From Aliisedimentitalea scapharcae (lineage in GTDB: Bacteria; Pseudomonadota; Alphaproteobacteria; Rhodobacterales; Rhodobacteraceae), in contig NZ_CP123584.1 in the NCBI RefSeq assembly GCF_045277565.1, positions 744,001 to 808,000 on the forward strand: a stretch of 64,000 bases of DNA, written 5' to 3'. Below are positions 36,943 through 45,731 of the stretch, piece by piece (positions within the stretch are counted from its first letter, which is position 1; every line of letters begins with the position of its first letter). Under the pieces are notes generated by a model. It worked only from the letters and a program-made list of their open reading frames with translations. It was not told where the DNA came from and did not search any database. The position numbers were made by a program, and so were the translations under genes.

Positions 36943-38154
36943 TCAACTTTGCTCTTTGGGTTGACGCAGGAAGACCGCCAACGCGACAAAGATCAGCGCC
37001 ATTGATACCAAAAACGGCGCACCGGGGAAATGGACCGGCGCGCCGTCGCGGGTAAAGGCTGAAAACACGGATGCCATCATCAAAGGCGACACGATCATGG
37101 ACAAGGCATGAACCGACGTGAACACCCCCTGCAATTCTCCTTGTGCGTCATCGCTGACCCTGCGTGACATGATGGCCTGCAATGCTGGCGACACCACTGC
37201 GCCCAGCGCGGCAACCGGTGTCAGGATCAACGCGGCTGCGCCGCTGGTGACAATCGCCAACAGGAAAAAGGCCACTGCGTCGAACAGCTGACCATAGATC
37301 ACAGTCTTGCGTTCCCCGACCCATCGCAGCACCAGTCGGATCAACACACCCTGAACCAATGCCATTGAAATCCCGAACAGCCCCAGCGACAGGCCGATAG
37401 TTTGCGGGCTCCAGTCGAACCGGGCCTGCGTGAAGTAGGACCAGATTGCCGGATAGACATACAGCGCAACGGAATAGATGAAATAGACCAGCAACAAGGG
37501 TGCGATCCCCGGCAGTTTCGAGATCCCGAAAAAGGCACCCAACGGGTTGGCACGGCGCCACGCAAAGGGACGGCGTTTTTCGGGGGGTAGAGTCTCGCGC
37601 ATGGCGACCGCGCCCAGCAGCGCATTCAGCCCGACCACACCGGCTGCTGCGTAGAACGGCGCGCGGGTGCCCAATTCCCCCAGCAATCCGCCCACCAGCG
37701 GCCCCAAGACAAAGCCAACGCCAAACCCGGCTCCCAACAGCCCGAAATTTGCCGCCTTTTCGTGCGGTTTGGATTGATCCGCCATACAGGCACCCGCGGT
37801 CGCATGGGTGGCCGAAGTGATGCCGCTGATCATTTGCCCGACCAACAGAACCCACAAGGCCGTCGCCTGGGCCAGCACCAGATAGGAGCAGCTCATCATA
37901 GTCAGAGAGACCAGCAACACCGGACGCCGCCCGAACCGGTCCGACAAGTTGCCCAAAAGCGGTGAAAACAGAAACTGCATCACTGCAAACACCGTGGACA
38001 GGATGCCGCCCCACAATGCAGCATCCGCGAGGTCGCCGCCCTGAACTTCGCGGATCAGGGACGGCATGATCGGCATGATCAGCCCGATTCCCATGGCATC
38101 CAGCATCACGGTCGACAATAGAAACAGAACGGACAGGCGCAATGCGGGCCTCAT
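36943..38154 (-). CDS. MFS transporter, TetA-like drug:proton antiporter family
   Basis: This 403-residue protein has about 12 membrane helices. The loop 2-3 motif GNLSDRFGRRPVLLVS and the helix 5 segment GAGFGVGFVLGPLVGGLLGE are typical of 12-helix drug:H+ antiporters of the TetA type. It probably exports a small molecule; tetracycline specificity cannot be assumed. It is separated from the pca genes by a 194-bp region with a long hairpin, and is on the same strand. Confidence 0.92.
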   Translation of the reverse strand: MRPALRLSVLFLLSTVMLDAMGIGLIMPIMPSLIREVQGGDLADAALWGGILSTVFAVMQFLFSPLLGNLSDRFGRRPVLLVSLTMMSCSYLVLAQATALWVLLVGQMISGITSATHATAGACMADQSKPHEKAANFGLLGAGFGVGFVLGPLVGGLLGELGTRAPFYAAAGVVGLNALLGAVAMRETLPPEKRRPFAWRRANPLGAFFGISKLPGIAPLLLVYFIYSVALYVYPAIWSYFTQARFDWSPQTIGLSLGLFGISMALVQGVLIRLVLRWVGERKTVIYGQLFDAVAFFLLAIVTSGAAALILTPVAALGAVVSPALQAIMSRRVSDDAQGELQGVFTSVHALSMIVSPLMMASVFSAFTRDGAPVHFPGAPFLVSMALIFVALAVFLRQPKEQS

Positions 38155-38244
38155 GAATGGATCTGGGTTGGGCGCAGGCTAATATGGACGGGAAAGCGCG
38201 AAAACCTCGGATCTAGTTTGGCGACGCGAGGGAACAGGTGCGGG

Positions 38245-38283
38245 GGCAGGTCATCTGGGCGCGTCAGCGCCTTGTGACCTGCC
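38245..38283 (-). other. Long two-part hairpin between pcaB and the MFS gene
   Basis: The outer stem is GGCAGGTCA/TGACCTGCC (38245-38253, 38275-38283) and the inner stem GGCGC/GCGCC (38258-38262, 38267-38271) with a GTCA tetraloop. It lies after the pcaB stop and before the MFS start. There is no T-tract, so it may be a processing or attenuation element rather than a simple terminator. Confidence 0.55.
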
Positions 38284-38348
38284 AGGCCCAACGGGTTTTG
38301 GTGCCTCGCAGAGGCGTCACAACCGGGCGGGAGCGGCCCGATTCCGTT

Positions 38349-39695
38349 TCACGTGTTCACGTTGCGGTTCTGGCCAACCCGGGCAACAAAGGCACGGGCC
38401 TCTGTCGGGGCCTGGCCCAACTGCCGACCGGGATCGAACAAGTGTTCCACGTCCAACTCAGGGTGGGCTGCTGCCACAAGGTCGCGCAGGTGCCGCTGGC
38501 TTTCCTGTGCGGTTCGGCAGAGCTCCTTGACTGCCGCTTGGGCATCCGGTCGTGGCATGGTTTCTGCCAGAGCAAAGCTGAGCGCTTCGGCGTGGATCAT
38601 GCCCAGGCCGCCATCGACGGTGGTCAGCATCTGTTTGGTCTGAGGTTCCAATCCTGTGCCCAGGTCACATGCCGTACGCGCTGAACAGGCGGCCCCCAAC
38701 ACGATCTGGGGCAGGCACATCCATTCAGTGAACCATGCCGCCCCATCGCGTTGATGACGGTGCACCGATGCGTTTTGCAATGTGCCATTCAGGGCCACAG
38801 TCTGCGCCGCAACAGCACACAGCACCGCCGGAGCCACCGGGTTCTGTTTCTGGGGCATGGTCGAGGATGCCCCAGCGCCACCCAACCGCAGCTCTGCGAT
38901 GCCACTTTGCACCAGATCGGTTGAATCTTCGCCCAGCTTAGCCAAGGCCAGCGTGACCCGGGTCATCCAGTCCGCGATACGAAGAATTGGATTGCGGTCC
39001 GTGTGCCAGCTGCGCCCGGGATCACCCAGCCCCAAGCCCTTTGCCAGCTCGGCTCTTTGCTGTGCTGCTGTCTCTCCCAGCGCTGAACTGGTCCCGGCAG
39101 CGCCTGACAGCGAGACCAGCAAGCAGGAAGATCGCAGGTCGCCCAAGTCATCCAGAAGGTCCATCACCGGTTGCCCCCACCCTGCCACCACAGCGCCAAA
39201 GCTGGTGGGAGTGGCGTGCTGGCCATAGGTGCGTGCAGGCATTGGCGTATCCGCATGACGTTCGGCCAAAGTGGCCAAGGTTTCGACAAATGCACGCAGA
39301 TCCGTTTCCATCAAGGCCAGCGCCTGCCGCAACCGCAACATCAGGCCGGTGTCGATGATGTCCTGGGATGTGGCCCCCCAATGGACGAATTGGGCATGTT
39401 CTGGTGCTTGCATTTCCGCCCGGAACGCTGCGACAAGGCCGGGAACCGAAACGCCATTTTGTCCAGTCGGCTTGCGCAGGGCACCAGGATCCAGCTGAAT
39501 TTCCAAAGACGCTCTGCGAATGGCACCTGCGCTGTCCGCTGGTATTACGCCCAGAGCGCCCTGAACCTGGGCCAATGTACCTTCTACCAGCAACATGGCG
39601 CGCAATTCGGCGCTGTCGGTGAATAAACGCCCGATCTCGGCTGTCGAAAAAAGGTCGCCGTACAGCGCAGATGTAAAAACCGAACCTGCCATCAT
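38349..39695 (-). CDS. pcaB: 3-carboxy-cis,cis-muconate cycloisomerase
   Basis: This 448-residue protein belongs to the fumarase/aspartase superfamily. The mobile catalytic loop motif GASSTMPQKQNPVAPAVL is intact, as are HWGATSQDIIDTG and RTYGQHATPTSFG. It converts 3-carboxymuconate to 4-carboxymuconolactone in the protocatechuate branch of the beta-ketoadipate pathway. It overlaps the upstream hydrolase gene by 4 bp. Two adjacent Met codons (39695 and 39692) are both possible starts. PcaC, PcaG and PcaH are not in the window. Confidence 0.93.
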   Translation of the reverse strand: MMAGSVFTSALYGDLFSTAEIGRLFTDSAELRAMLLVEGTLAQVQGALGVIPADSAGAIRRASLEIQLDPGALRKPTGQNGVSVPGLVAAFRAEMQAPEHAQFVHWGATSQDIIDTGLMLRLRQALALMETDLRAFVETLATLAERHADTPMPARTYGQHATPTSFGAVVAGWGQPVMDLLDDLGDLRSSCLLVSLSGAAGTSSALGETAAQQRAELAKGLGLGDPGRSWHTDRNPILRIADWMTRVTLALAKLGEDSTDLVQSGIAELRLGGAGASSTMPQKQNPVAPAVLCAVAAQTVALNGTLQNASVHRHQRDGAAWFTEWMCLPQIVLGAACSARTACDLGTGLEPQTKQMLTTVDGGLGMIHAEALSFALAETMPRPDAQAAVKELCRTAQESQRHLRDLVAAAHPELDVEHLFDPGRQLGQAPTEARAFVARVGQNRNVNT

Positions 39696-40405
39696 AATCC
39701 TCGTGAGATGTGTCCCATCAGCGTTGCCAAACCCTGTGGGTCCGCAAAGAATGGGGAATGGGATGTCTGCATTTCAAAGACTCGATCCAATGGCCAATCG
39801 GCCGTCATTTCGGTCTGATACTCTGGTGGGATCGTCCTGTCCTTTGTACAGCGGATATACGCTTTGGGAACGCCCTGCCAGCGGGTCGTCGATACCAGCG
39901 CAGTGTCCTGCGGGCGAATGGCCTGAGGTGTCAGGCGATCCAGCGCCAGCGCAACTGAGTCAACAGGACAATCGTGATAAAACAATGCGGGAACCTGATC
40001 TGGATCAATCGTATAGCTCTGTCCAAGCTCATCCTTTACGATGGCCCCCATCAACGGTTGTCGGCGTGCCCGTTTGCGAAGATCGATCATCGACAGCCCT
40101 GCCACCGGAACATAGGCACACAGATAAATCAGCCCGCGCATCGCAGATGGGTTCATCTCCGCCGCCAGGCTGATCGGAATGCCGCCCCAGGAATGCCCCA
40201 GGAGGATGGTGCCGGGATCAGACGCTTTCAGAATGGCGTCTGCGGTCATCTCCAATGTCACGTCCGTCAATGGGGTCGGGTCATCTCCATGACCGGGGAG
40301 GTCGATGGCGCGGGCCGTGTGTCCCTGAGCTTCGAGCGCAGCGATCAAAAAGCGCCAACACCAGCGCCCGTGACACGATCCATGAATCAGCAGAAAATCC
40401 GACAT
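39692..40405 (-). CDS. Alpha/beta hydrolase between pcaD and pcaB
   Basis: This 237-residue alpha/beta hydrolase has an oxyanion-hole region LLIHGSCHGRWCW, a nucleophile elbow GHSWGG (Ser), and the catalytic His in TSHSPFF. The pattern resembles the plant-type methylesterase/hydroxynitrile lyase-like (MES) group. Sitting inside the pcaD-pcaB overlap chain, it may cleave an aromatic ester to feed protocatechuate catabolism (inference). It overlaps pcaD by 1 bp and pcaB by 4 bp, implying tight translational coupling. Confidence 0.85.
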   Translation of the reverse strand: MSDFLLIHGSCHGRWCWRFLIAALEAQGHTARAIDLPGHGDDPTPLTDVTLEMTADAILKASDPGTILLGHSWGGIPISLAAEMNPSAMRGLIYLCAYVPVAGLSMIDLRKRARRQPLMGAIVKDELGQSYTIDPDQVPALFYHDCPVDSVALALDRLTPQAIRPQDTALVSTTRWQGVPKAYIRCTKDRTIPPEYQTEMTADWPLDRVFEMQTSHSPFFADPQGLATLMGHISRGL

Positions 40406-41199
40406 CAGATCTGACCATGTCCTGTGTCAGTCAAAAACTGGGTCAGGAGCGCTGCATATTCCTCGGGCTGCTCTACACACGGCAGATGCCCGGCTTTGCG
40501 GATCAGGTGAAATTTGGAGCCTGGGATCAGGGCTGTTGTTTCGCGTACCAGATCCGGCGGTGTCGCGCCGTCGTCGCTGCCCGCGATGCCCAATGTCGGA
40601 AGGCGTAATCCGCTGGTTGGGGTAAAGAAATCTGTGCCTGAAATCGCAGCGCAACATCCAGCATAGCCTTCGGCTGGCTGGCGCAACAGCATGTTGCGCC
40701 ACAGGGCGCATTCTGGCGTATTGCGGAATGCGCGCGAAAACCAGCGCTCCATGATCGGATCAGCCAGAGCTTCAATGCCATGCGTCTTGATGGTCTGAAT
40801 CCGTTCCTGCCATTGTTCGGGAATCCCGATTTTGGCTGCAGTGTTGGACAAAACCAACGCCCGGACTTGATCCAGCCGTTTGACAGCCAATCCTTGGGCG
40901 ATCATGCCACCGATGGACAGGCCCACAAACAAGCAGTCTCGCACCTGGAGGTGATCCAAAAGGCGTTCGGCATCTCTGACCAATGCGCCCATGGAATATG
41001 GTCCGGACGGCAGTGAAGAGAGACCGTGCCCGCGTTTGTCGTAGCGGATATAGCGGAACCTCGGGGGCAATAGCGGCAAAACCTGATCCCAGAGTCTTAA
41101 ATCCGTGCCCAGAGAATTGGCAAACACCACCGGAGCTCCATCAGATGGGCCATCGATCCGGTAATGCAGCTGTACGTCTCCGAGATCTGCAATCTGCAT
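40405..41199 (-). CDS. pcaD: 3-oxoadipate enol-lactonase
   Basis: This 264-residue alpha/beta hydrolase matches PcaD: FANSLGTDLRLWDQVLPLL near the N-terminus, RYDKRGHGLSS, nucleophile elbow VGLSIGGMIAQG (Ser) and C-terminal catalytic His in AGHLPCVEQP. It hydrolyses 3-oxoadipate enol-lactone to 3-oxoadipate. It is the first gene of a three-gene overlap chain with the hydrolase and pcaB. No PcaC (decarboxylase) domain is fused to it, unlike PcaL-type proteins. Confidence 0.93.
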   Translation of the reverse strand: MQIADLGDVQLHYRIDGPSDGAPVVFANSLGTDLRLWDQVLPLLPPRFRYIRYDKRGHGLSSLPSGPYSMGALVRDAERLLDHLQVRDCLFVGLSIGGMIAQGLAVKRLDQVRALVLSNTAAKIGIPEQWQERIQTIKTHGIEALADPIMERWFSRAFRNTPECALWRNMLLRQPAEGYAGCCAAISGTDFFTPTSGLRLPTLGIAGSDDGATPPDLVRETTALIPGSKFHLIRKAGHLPCVEQPEEYAALLTQFLTDTGHGQI

Positions 41200-41281
41200 G
41201 CGCTTGCTCCCTGTGAATGGATCTGCCCGTTGTAACCGGGCTGCAACCGTGGGGTAAAGCGTTCTGGAGGGCGGCAGCGGG

Positions 41282-41331
41282 AAAATTTCTTAACTAAGAA
41301 ATTTGCCAAAAGTTTTAGTGAAAACTTTTGG
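41282..41331 (-). terminator. Tandem AT-rich hairpins after the EEP gene
   Basis: Two perfect stems stand back to back: CCAAAAGTTTT/AAAACTTTTGG (41306-41316, 41321-41331) directly at the EEP stop codon, and AAATTTCTT/AAGAAATTT (41283-41291, 41296-41304). Each has a 4-nt loop. The AT-rich arms provide U-runs on the minus strand, consistent with termination of the EEP transcript before pcaD. Confidence 0.75.
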
Positions 41332-42537
41332 TCACACGGATGCGGAGACAAGTTCCATGTGGGCCATGATCTGCCCGTGGTCCGAGGCGAGTTTGTTATA
41401 GGGAGCCTCGGGGTGGCTGCCATCCGTCAAGTGATCATTGAAAACGCTAAAATACTGCATTCTTCCCACCGCCTTGGGCCACGACGGATCGAAATGGCGG
41501 GACATATATATCTGATCGATGCTTTCATGTACCCCGCCAAAGGCGGTGGTGTACACGACATCCCTCAAGGATTTTCGCAAGAACATCTTTTCGGCGGACC
41601 GCAGTCTGACCCGATCAACGGCTTCGGTGATTAGCCTGTTTTCTTCGCGTGTATATCGGTCACTCGATTGCTTAGCATCGTGGCGCAGCATCCAGGAATA
41701 ATTGTGAAAGGGGATCTCGCCGCTGATGATTTCGCTGCTGACTGCATGTTCTCCATCGTTGAAATCACCCAGAACCATAACGGGGTGGCCCTGGTCTATT
41801 TCTTCCAGAATAGCACGGCGCAGAACCCAAGCTTCGGCCATCCGGCGCAGTGCGGCGCGGAGGGCACCCATGGCGCGCCCAGCCGGATCATAGGCACTCA
41901 GAACGGCCTCTGGGGCGTATTCAGCACCTTTGGGCGTGATATATTCGCCCAATTTGGATTTCAGGTGGCAGTTGAAAACCGTGATCACCTGGCCACCGAC
42001 CGGGATACGCACCTTGAGGATTGGGCGCGACAGGCGGTGCAGGCGAAAACACCCTGCATCCTCGTCTCCGCCAAGAGCAGCCATCGGGATGTCCAGGGGC
42101 GCATCTAGGTTCTGTATGATTTCCGGCGCGCCAACGAAACCCAGTCGTGACAAGATCGCCAATCCTGGGCGGCGTCGCCCGGGTTCACCTGTATCATGCA
42201 TATTTGGCGCAAAGGCGAGCGCTGCGCTGGTATAGGGGGTGTAGGAAAGTTTGCGAAAGATTGCCTTGCGCCGATAGCGTTTGCCGGGGCCAGGAATATT
42301 TGCGGCATTTGCTTCGTGCCCGCGACGATCGGTTTCGGCGATGACCTCACGCAGCGCGTCTTCTTCGAAGATTTCCTGAAAACCGACAACATCCGCGTCC
42401 ATTGTCAGCAATTGGTCCGCCATCCAGTCCAGTTTCCAGGCGTATTCCTCGGGCGTGTAAACTTGGAATTTGTAGTATTCCCGATCAGGGCCGATCAGAT
42501 TTTTGACGTTGAACGAGGCGATGGTAAAGCGCGTCAT
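41332..42537 (-). CDS. Endonuclease/exonuclease/phosphatase (EEP) family protein
   Basis: This is a 401-residue member of the EEP superfamily. It shows FNVKNL near the N-terminus, GFQEIF (metal-binding Glu), VFNCHLKSK, LGDFND (Asp/Asn catalytic pair) and a C-terminal SDHGQIM (catalytic Asp-His). EEP enzymes cleave phosphodiester bonds in DNA, lipids or nucleotides; the substrate here is unknown. No signal peptide is visible, so it is probably cytosolic. It stands alone between the PLP enzyme and the tandem hairpins. Confidence 0.88.
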   Translation of the reverse strand: MTRFTIASFNVKNLIGPDREYYKFQVYTPEEYAWKLDWMADQLLTMDADVVGFQEIFEEDALREVIAETDRRGHEANAANIPGPGKRYRRKAIFRKLSYTPYTSAALAFAPNMHDTGEPGRRRPGLAILSRLGFVGAPEIIQNLDAPLDIPMAALGGDEDAGCFRLHRLSRPILKVRIPVGGQVITVFNCHLKSKLGEYITPKGAEYAPEAVLSAYDPAGRAMGALRAALRRMAEAWVLRRAILEEIDQGHPVMVLGDFNDGEHAVSSEIISGEIPFHNYSWMLRHDAKQSSDRYTREENRLITEAVDRVRLRSAEKMFLRKSLRDVVYTTAFGGVHESIDQIYMSRHFDPSWPKAVGRMQYFSVFNDHLTDGSHPEAPYNKLASDHGQIMAHMELVSASV

Positions 42538-42591
42538 GATACCCTCCGGTCGGGTTGGGGCTGCGGACAGCCAGCTTTGTTCGTCACGGTC

Positions 42592-43569
42592 TCAAGCATA
42601 GGTTGCCAGGGCGGCGCGAAACATTTCCGGGTCGACGTTGCCGCCGGAAATCAAGGCAACAACGGTGTCGCCCTGGATTTGGTCCTTGCGAAACAAGGCG
42701 GCGGCCAGGGCCACGGCACCGCCGGGTTCGGCCACGACCTTGAGCCGGGAAAAAGCCAGGGCCATGGCATGCATGGCTTCGTCGTCGGTCACCACCAACC
42801 CGGGGCCACACAGGCGCGACATGATGGGAAAGGTCAAATCGCCCGGCTGCTGTGTCACGATGGCATCACAGATCGACCCGGATTGGGTTGGATTGGCCTG
42901 GATTTTTCCAGACGCCAGCGATCGGGTTGCGTCATCGAACCCGGCCGGTTCACAGGGGCGCGGGCGCAGGCCCGGTGCATGCCCTTCGAGCGCCAGGGCG
43001 ATGCCTGACGTCAACCCGCCACCACCGCAACAGACCAGAACATCCGCGGTTTCAACCCCCAATTCGGCGGCTTGGGCTGCGATCTCCAAACCGGTTGTCC
43101 CCTGACCTGCAATCACCTGCGGTTCGTCATAGGGTTTGATCAGGGTCAGACCGCGCGTGTGTGACAGCTCCTGTCCGATGGCTTCACGGCTTTCACCGCC
43201 GACACGATCATAAAGGACAACCTCGGCCCCCAGCGCACGGGTGTTGTCGATTTTCATTTGCGGAGCATCCGCCGGCATGACGATCACCGCAGGAACCCCG
43301 TGTTGTCGTGCTGCCAATGCAACACCCTGCGCGTGATTGCCGCTGGAAAAGGCGATCACGCCCCGCTGTCGCACGTCCGGTGCCAGCGCCGAAACAGCCG
43401 ACCAACCACCGCGGAACTTGAACGATCCGGTATGCTGCAGGCATTCGGGTTTGATCAGCACCCGTCGTCCGGCAATGTCATCCAGAAATGGAGAGCTGAG
43501 CAGTGGCGTCCGGCGGGCGTGCCCCTTGAGACGTGAGGCGGCCGCTTCGATCATGGCGAGCGAGGTCAT
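42592..43569 (-). CDS. Threonine/serine dehydratase-like PLP enzyme
   Basis: This 325-residue fold-type II PLP enzyme has the lysine motif HTGSFKFRGG (Lys51 forms the Schiff base), SSGNHAQGVALAA, and the phosphate-binding CGGGGLTSG. It lacks the ACT regulatory domain of biosynthetic IlvA, so it is a catabolic threonine/serine ammonia-lyase or a 3-hydroxyaspartate dehydratase-type enzyme. It overlaps the downstream-numbered hydrolase gene by 4 bp and is probably in one operon with it and the haloacid dehalogenase. Confidence 0.9.
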   Translation of the reverse strand: MTSLAMIEAAASRLKGHARRTPLLSSPFLDDIAGRRVLIKPECLQHTGSFKFRGGWSAVSALAPDVRQRGVIAFSSGNHAQGVALAARQHGVPAVIVMPADAPQMKIDNTRALGAEVVLYDRVGGESREAIGQELSHTRGLTLIKPYDEPQVIAGQGTTGLEIAAQAAELGVETADVLVCCGGGGLTSGIALALEGHAPGLRPRPCEPAGFDDATRSLASGKIQANPTQSGSICDAIVTQQPGDLTFPIMSRLCGPGLVVTDDEAMHAMALAFSRLKVVAEPGGAVALAAALFRKDQIQGDTVVALISGGNVDPEMFRAALATYA

Positions 43570-44396
43570 CGGGACATCTCCGTGATGGTATGGATCAATT
43601 CAATGGCGGGGGCCTCGTCAAGAAAAGGCACATGGCCGCGGTTGGGCACGGTGCAAAACAGCATATCCGGGTTGCGGCGTTGCATGTCTGCTAGCGTTTT
43701 AGGGCCAAGTATGTCTGAATTCGCACCTCGGATCGCCCCCAGAGGGCCAGAGGCCAGAGCGTCAAACAGCGGCCAAAGGTCCGGGGCTTCGCCAGAAGCC
43801 GCCTGATCCTGCAAGGCCTGGGCCAGCATCGGATCATAGCGCGGGGTCAGCCCGTCGTCCGTTTCCAGATACTGGATTTCAGCCTGTTGCTGCCAGCGGG
43901 ACAGGGGAACGTCCGGGAACTGTGGGGCCATTGCATCACCAAGGGCGCTGGCGGCCTGCTCTAGCGTTTTGGCGCGGGGCGGTTTGCCCACATAGGTCAG
44001 GATCCGGGCGATACCATCTGGGCTGATTTCGGGGCCGACATCGTTCAGGATGACGCCTGACAGACGATGGGCATGGGTTGCGGCCAACACCATGGCGATC
44101 AGCCCCCCGCGCGAAGTGCCGAGAAGGGAGACCTTTTCCAATCCAAGATGATCGAGCAATTCGATCACGTCACAGGATTCCTGCACCACATTGTAGTTGG
44201 CATAGGTTGGGTCGTACGCAGATTTTCCACGTCCGCGATAATCCAGCGTGATCAACCGCAGGTCGCGGGCATGGGGGGCAAAGAAATCAAAATCGCGACC
44301 ACAGCGGGTCAGGCCGGGTAGGCACAACAGGGGGTGACCGGTGCCCTGATCCGTATAGTGCAGGAACAGGCCATCGGCGGTTGGGAACCGGGGCAT
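43566..44396 (-). CDS. Alpha/beta fold hydrolase
   Basis: This 276-residue alpha/beta hydrolase has HYTDQGTGHPLLCLPGL (oxyanion region), TLDYRGRGKSAY, nucleophile elbow GTSRGG (Ser) and the final catalytic His in NRGHVPFLDE. The substrate cannot be inferred. It sits between the haloacid dehalogenase (adjacent, no gap) and the PLP dehydratase (4-bp overlap). Confidence 0.88.
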   Translation of the reverse strand: MPRFPTADGLFLHYTDQGTGHPLLCLPGLTRCGRDFDFFAPHARDLRLITLDYRGRGKSAYDPTYANYNVVQESCDVIELLDHLGLEKVSLLGTSRGGLIAMVLAATHAHRLSGVILNDVGPEISPDGIARILTYVGKPPRAKTLEQAASALGDAMAPQFPDVPLSRWQQQAEIQYLETDDGLTPRYDPMLAQALQDQAASGEAPDLWPLFDALASGPLGAIRGANSDILGPKTLADMQRRNPDMLFCTVPNRGHVPFLDEAPAIELIHTITEMSR

Positions 44397-45083
44397 TCAG
44401 ACTCCTGCCAACTGTGGGATCGTGGTCAGGTCGGACAATACATGGGCTGGGGTCCAGGGCAGGCGATCCATCGGTTCTCCTGCCCGGTTAACCCAAGCTG
44501 TCGTGAACCCATAGCCGGTTGCGCATCCCGCGTCCCAGCCGTTAGAGGAGACGAACAATACCTCGTCCTTGCCACAGCTGAATCGTTGCCCGACCAGATC
44601 GTACACATTGGCATGGGGTTTGAAGATGCCAACGCTTTCGACTGACAGGACATCATCCAAAAGAGCGCCGATCTGTGCAGATTGCACGGCCCCGTTCAAC
44701 ATATCGGGAGACCCGTTGGACAGAATCGCCGTGTTCAGCCCCGCCTGTTTCAAAGTGGTCAGCATGGCGGGGACCTCGGGATAGGCTTGCAGCTCCCAAT
44801 AAAGATCAAGCAATCGCTGGCGCAAAATCGCGTCGCCGTCCAGCCCCGTTGCCTCCAATGCCCAATCCAACCCGTTCTGAGTCACCTCCCAGAAATTGTC
44901 ATGTGCATCGGCCACGGCCCTGAGCCACGTATATTGCAGCTGTTTCAGCCGCCAATGGTTGGCCAGTGCCATCCAGCGATCTGCCAGTTGTGGAAACTTG
45001 GGGTCTTGGGCGGCCTGACGGGCGGCGGCTGCGACGTCGAACAAGGTTCCATAGGCATCAAAAATACAGGTGGTAATGGGCAT
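44397..45083 (-). CDS. Haloacid dehalogenase, type II
   Basis: This 228-residue HAD-family protein has the nucleophile motif FDAYGTLFDV (Asp), motif II SNGSPDM, motif III Lys in GIFKPHANVYDL, and the acidic loop SSNGWDAGCATGYG. The pattern matches L-2-haloacid dehalogenases, which replace halogen by hydroxyl in 2-haloacids. It is first in a three-gene operon with a hydrolase and a PLP dehydratase. Confidence 0.9.
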   Translation of the reverse strand: MPITTCIFDAYGTLFDVAAAARQAAQDPKFPQLADRWMALANHWRLKQLQYTWLRAVADAHDNFWEVTQNGLDWALEATGLDGDAILRQRLLDLYWELQAYPEVPAMLTTLKQAGLNTAILSNGSPDMLNGAVQSAQIGALLDDVLSVESVGIFKPHANVYDLVGQRFSCGKDEVLFVSSNGWDAGCATGYGFTTAWVNRAGEPMDRLPWTPAHVLSDLTTIPQLAGV

Positions 45084-45229
45084 GACGGGTTCTCCTTGAC
45101 GCGGAGAGTGGCACAGGCCCGCAGATGGGGAAAGGGCGGTTTTGACGGAAAATCCCTGCGCGTCTTTACATTCCTGTGAGAGGCTATAGGGTTTGCCGCC
45201 TTTGAAACCCGAACAGGATCGGACCCCTC

Positions 45230-45658
45230 ATGACAGAAGTGAAGAACGGCGACACGGTGCATATCCACTACAAGGGCACCTTGACCGATGGCAGCGTATT
45301 TGACAGCTCCGAAGGCCGCGATCCGCTGTCGTTCACTGTGGGGGCCGGTCAGGTTATTCCGGGTATGGACGCGGAAATGGCAGGCATGAAGGTTGGCGAC
45401 AAAAAGACCATCAATATCGCCTGCGAGAAAGCCTATGGCCCAATCAACCCGGCCGCACGTCAGGCAATCCCGCGCGAAGGGATCCCAGACGATATTCCGT
45501 TGGAAGTCGGCACTCAGTTGCAGATGCAAACCCCCGAAGGGCAAGTTTTGCCGGTGACTGTGGTGGAAGTTGATGACGCAACGGTGACTCTGGATGCCAA
45601 TCATCCGCTGGCGGGCCAAGATCTGAATTTTGACATTGAATTGGTGTCGATTGCCTGA
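45230..45658 (+). CDS. FKBP-type (SlyD-like) peptidyl-prolyl cis-trans isomerase
   Basis: This 142-residue protein has the FKBP core (HYKGTLTDGSVFDSSEGRDP) and an inserted IF chaperone domain (about residues 65-125), the layout of SlyD-like isomerases. It lacks the C-terminal His-rich metal tail of E. coli SlyD. It should assist folding of cytosolic proteins. It is single and divergent from the haloacid dehalogenase operon. Confidence 0.93.
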   Translation: MTEVKNGDTVHIHYKGTLTDGSVFDSSEGRDPLSFTVGAGQVIPGMDAEMAGMKVGDKKTINIACEKAYGPINPAARQAIPREGIPDDIPLEVGTQLQMQTPEGQVLPVTVVEVDDATVTLDANHPLAGQDLNFDIELVSIA

Positions 45659-45688
45659 TCACAACCAGCCTGCGCCCAGAAATCCCCG

Positions 45689-45716
45689 CATGTGCCAGCA
45701 TCTGTGCTGCCACATG
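45689..45716. terminator. Hairpin between FKBP and hypothetical gene
   Basis: CATGTG/CACATG (45689-45694, 45711-45716) and CAGCA/TGCTG (45696-45700, 45705-45709) form an 11-bp stem with one C-C mismatch and a 4-nt loop, between convergent genes. No T-tract follows. Confidence 0.45.
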
Positions 45717-45731
45717 TGATGCCTGGGTGTG

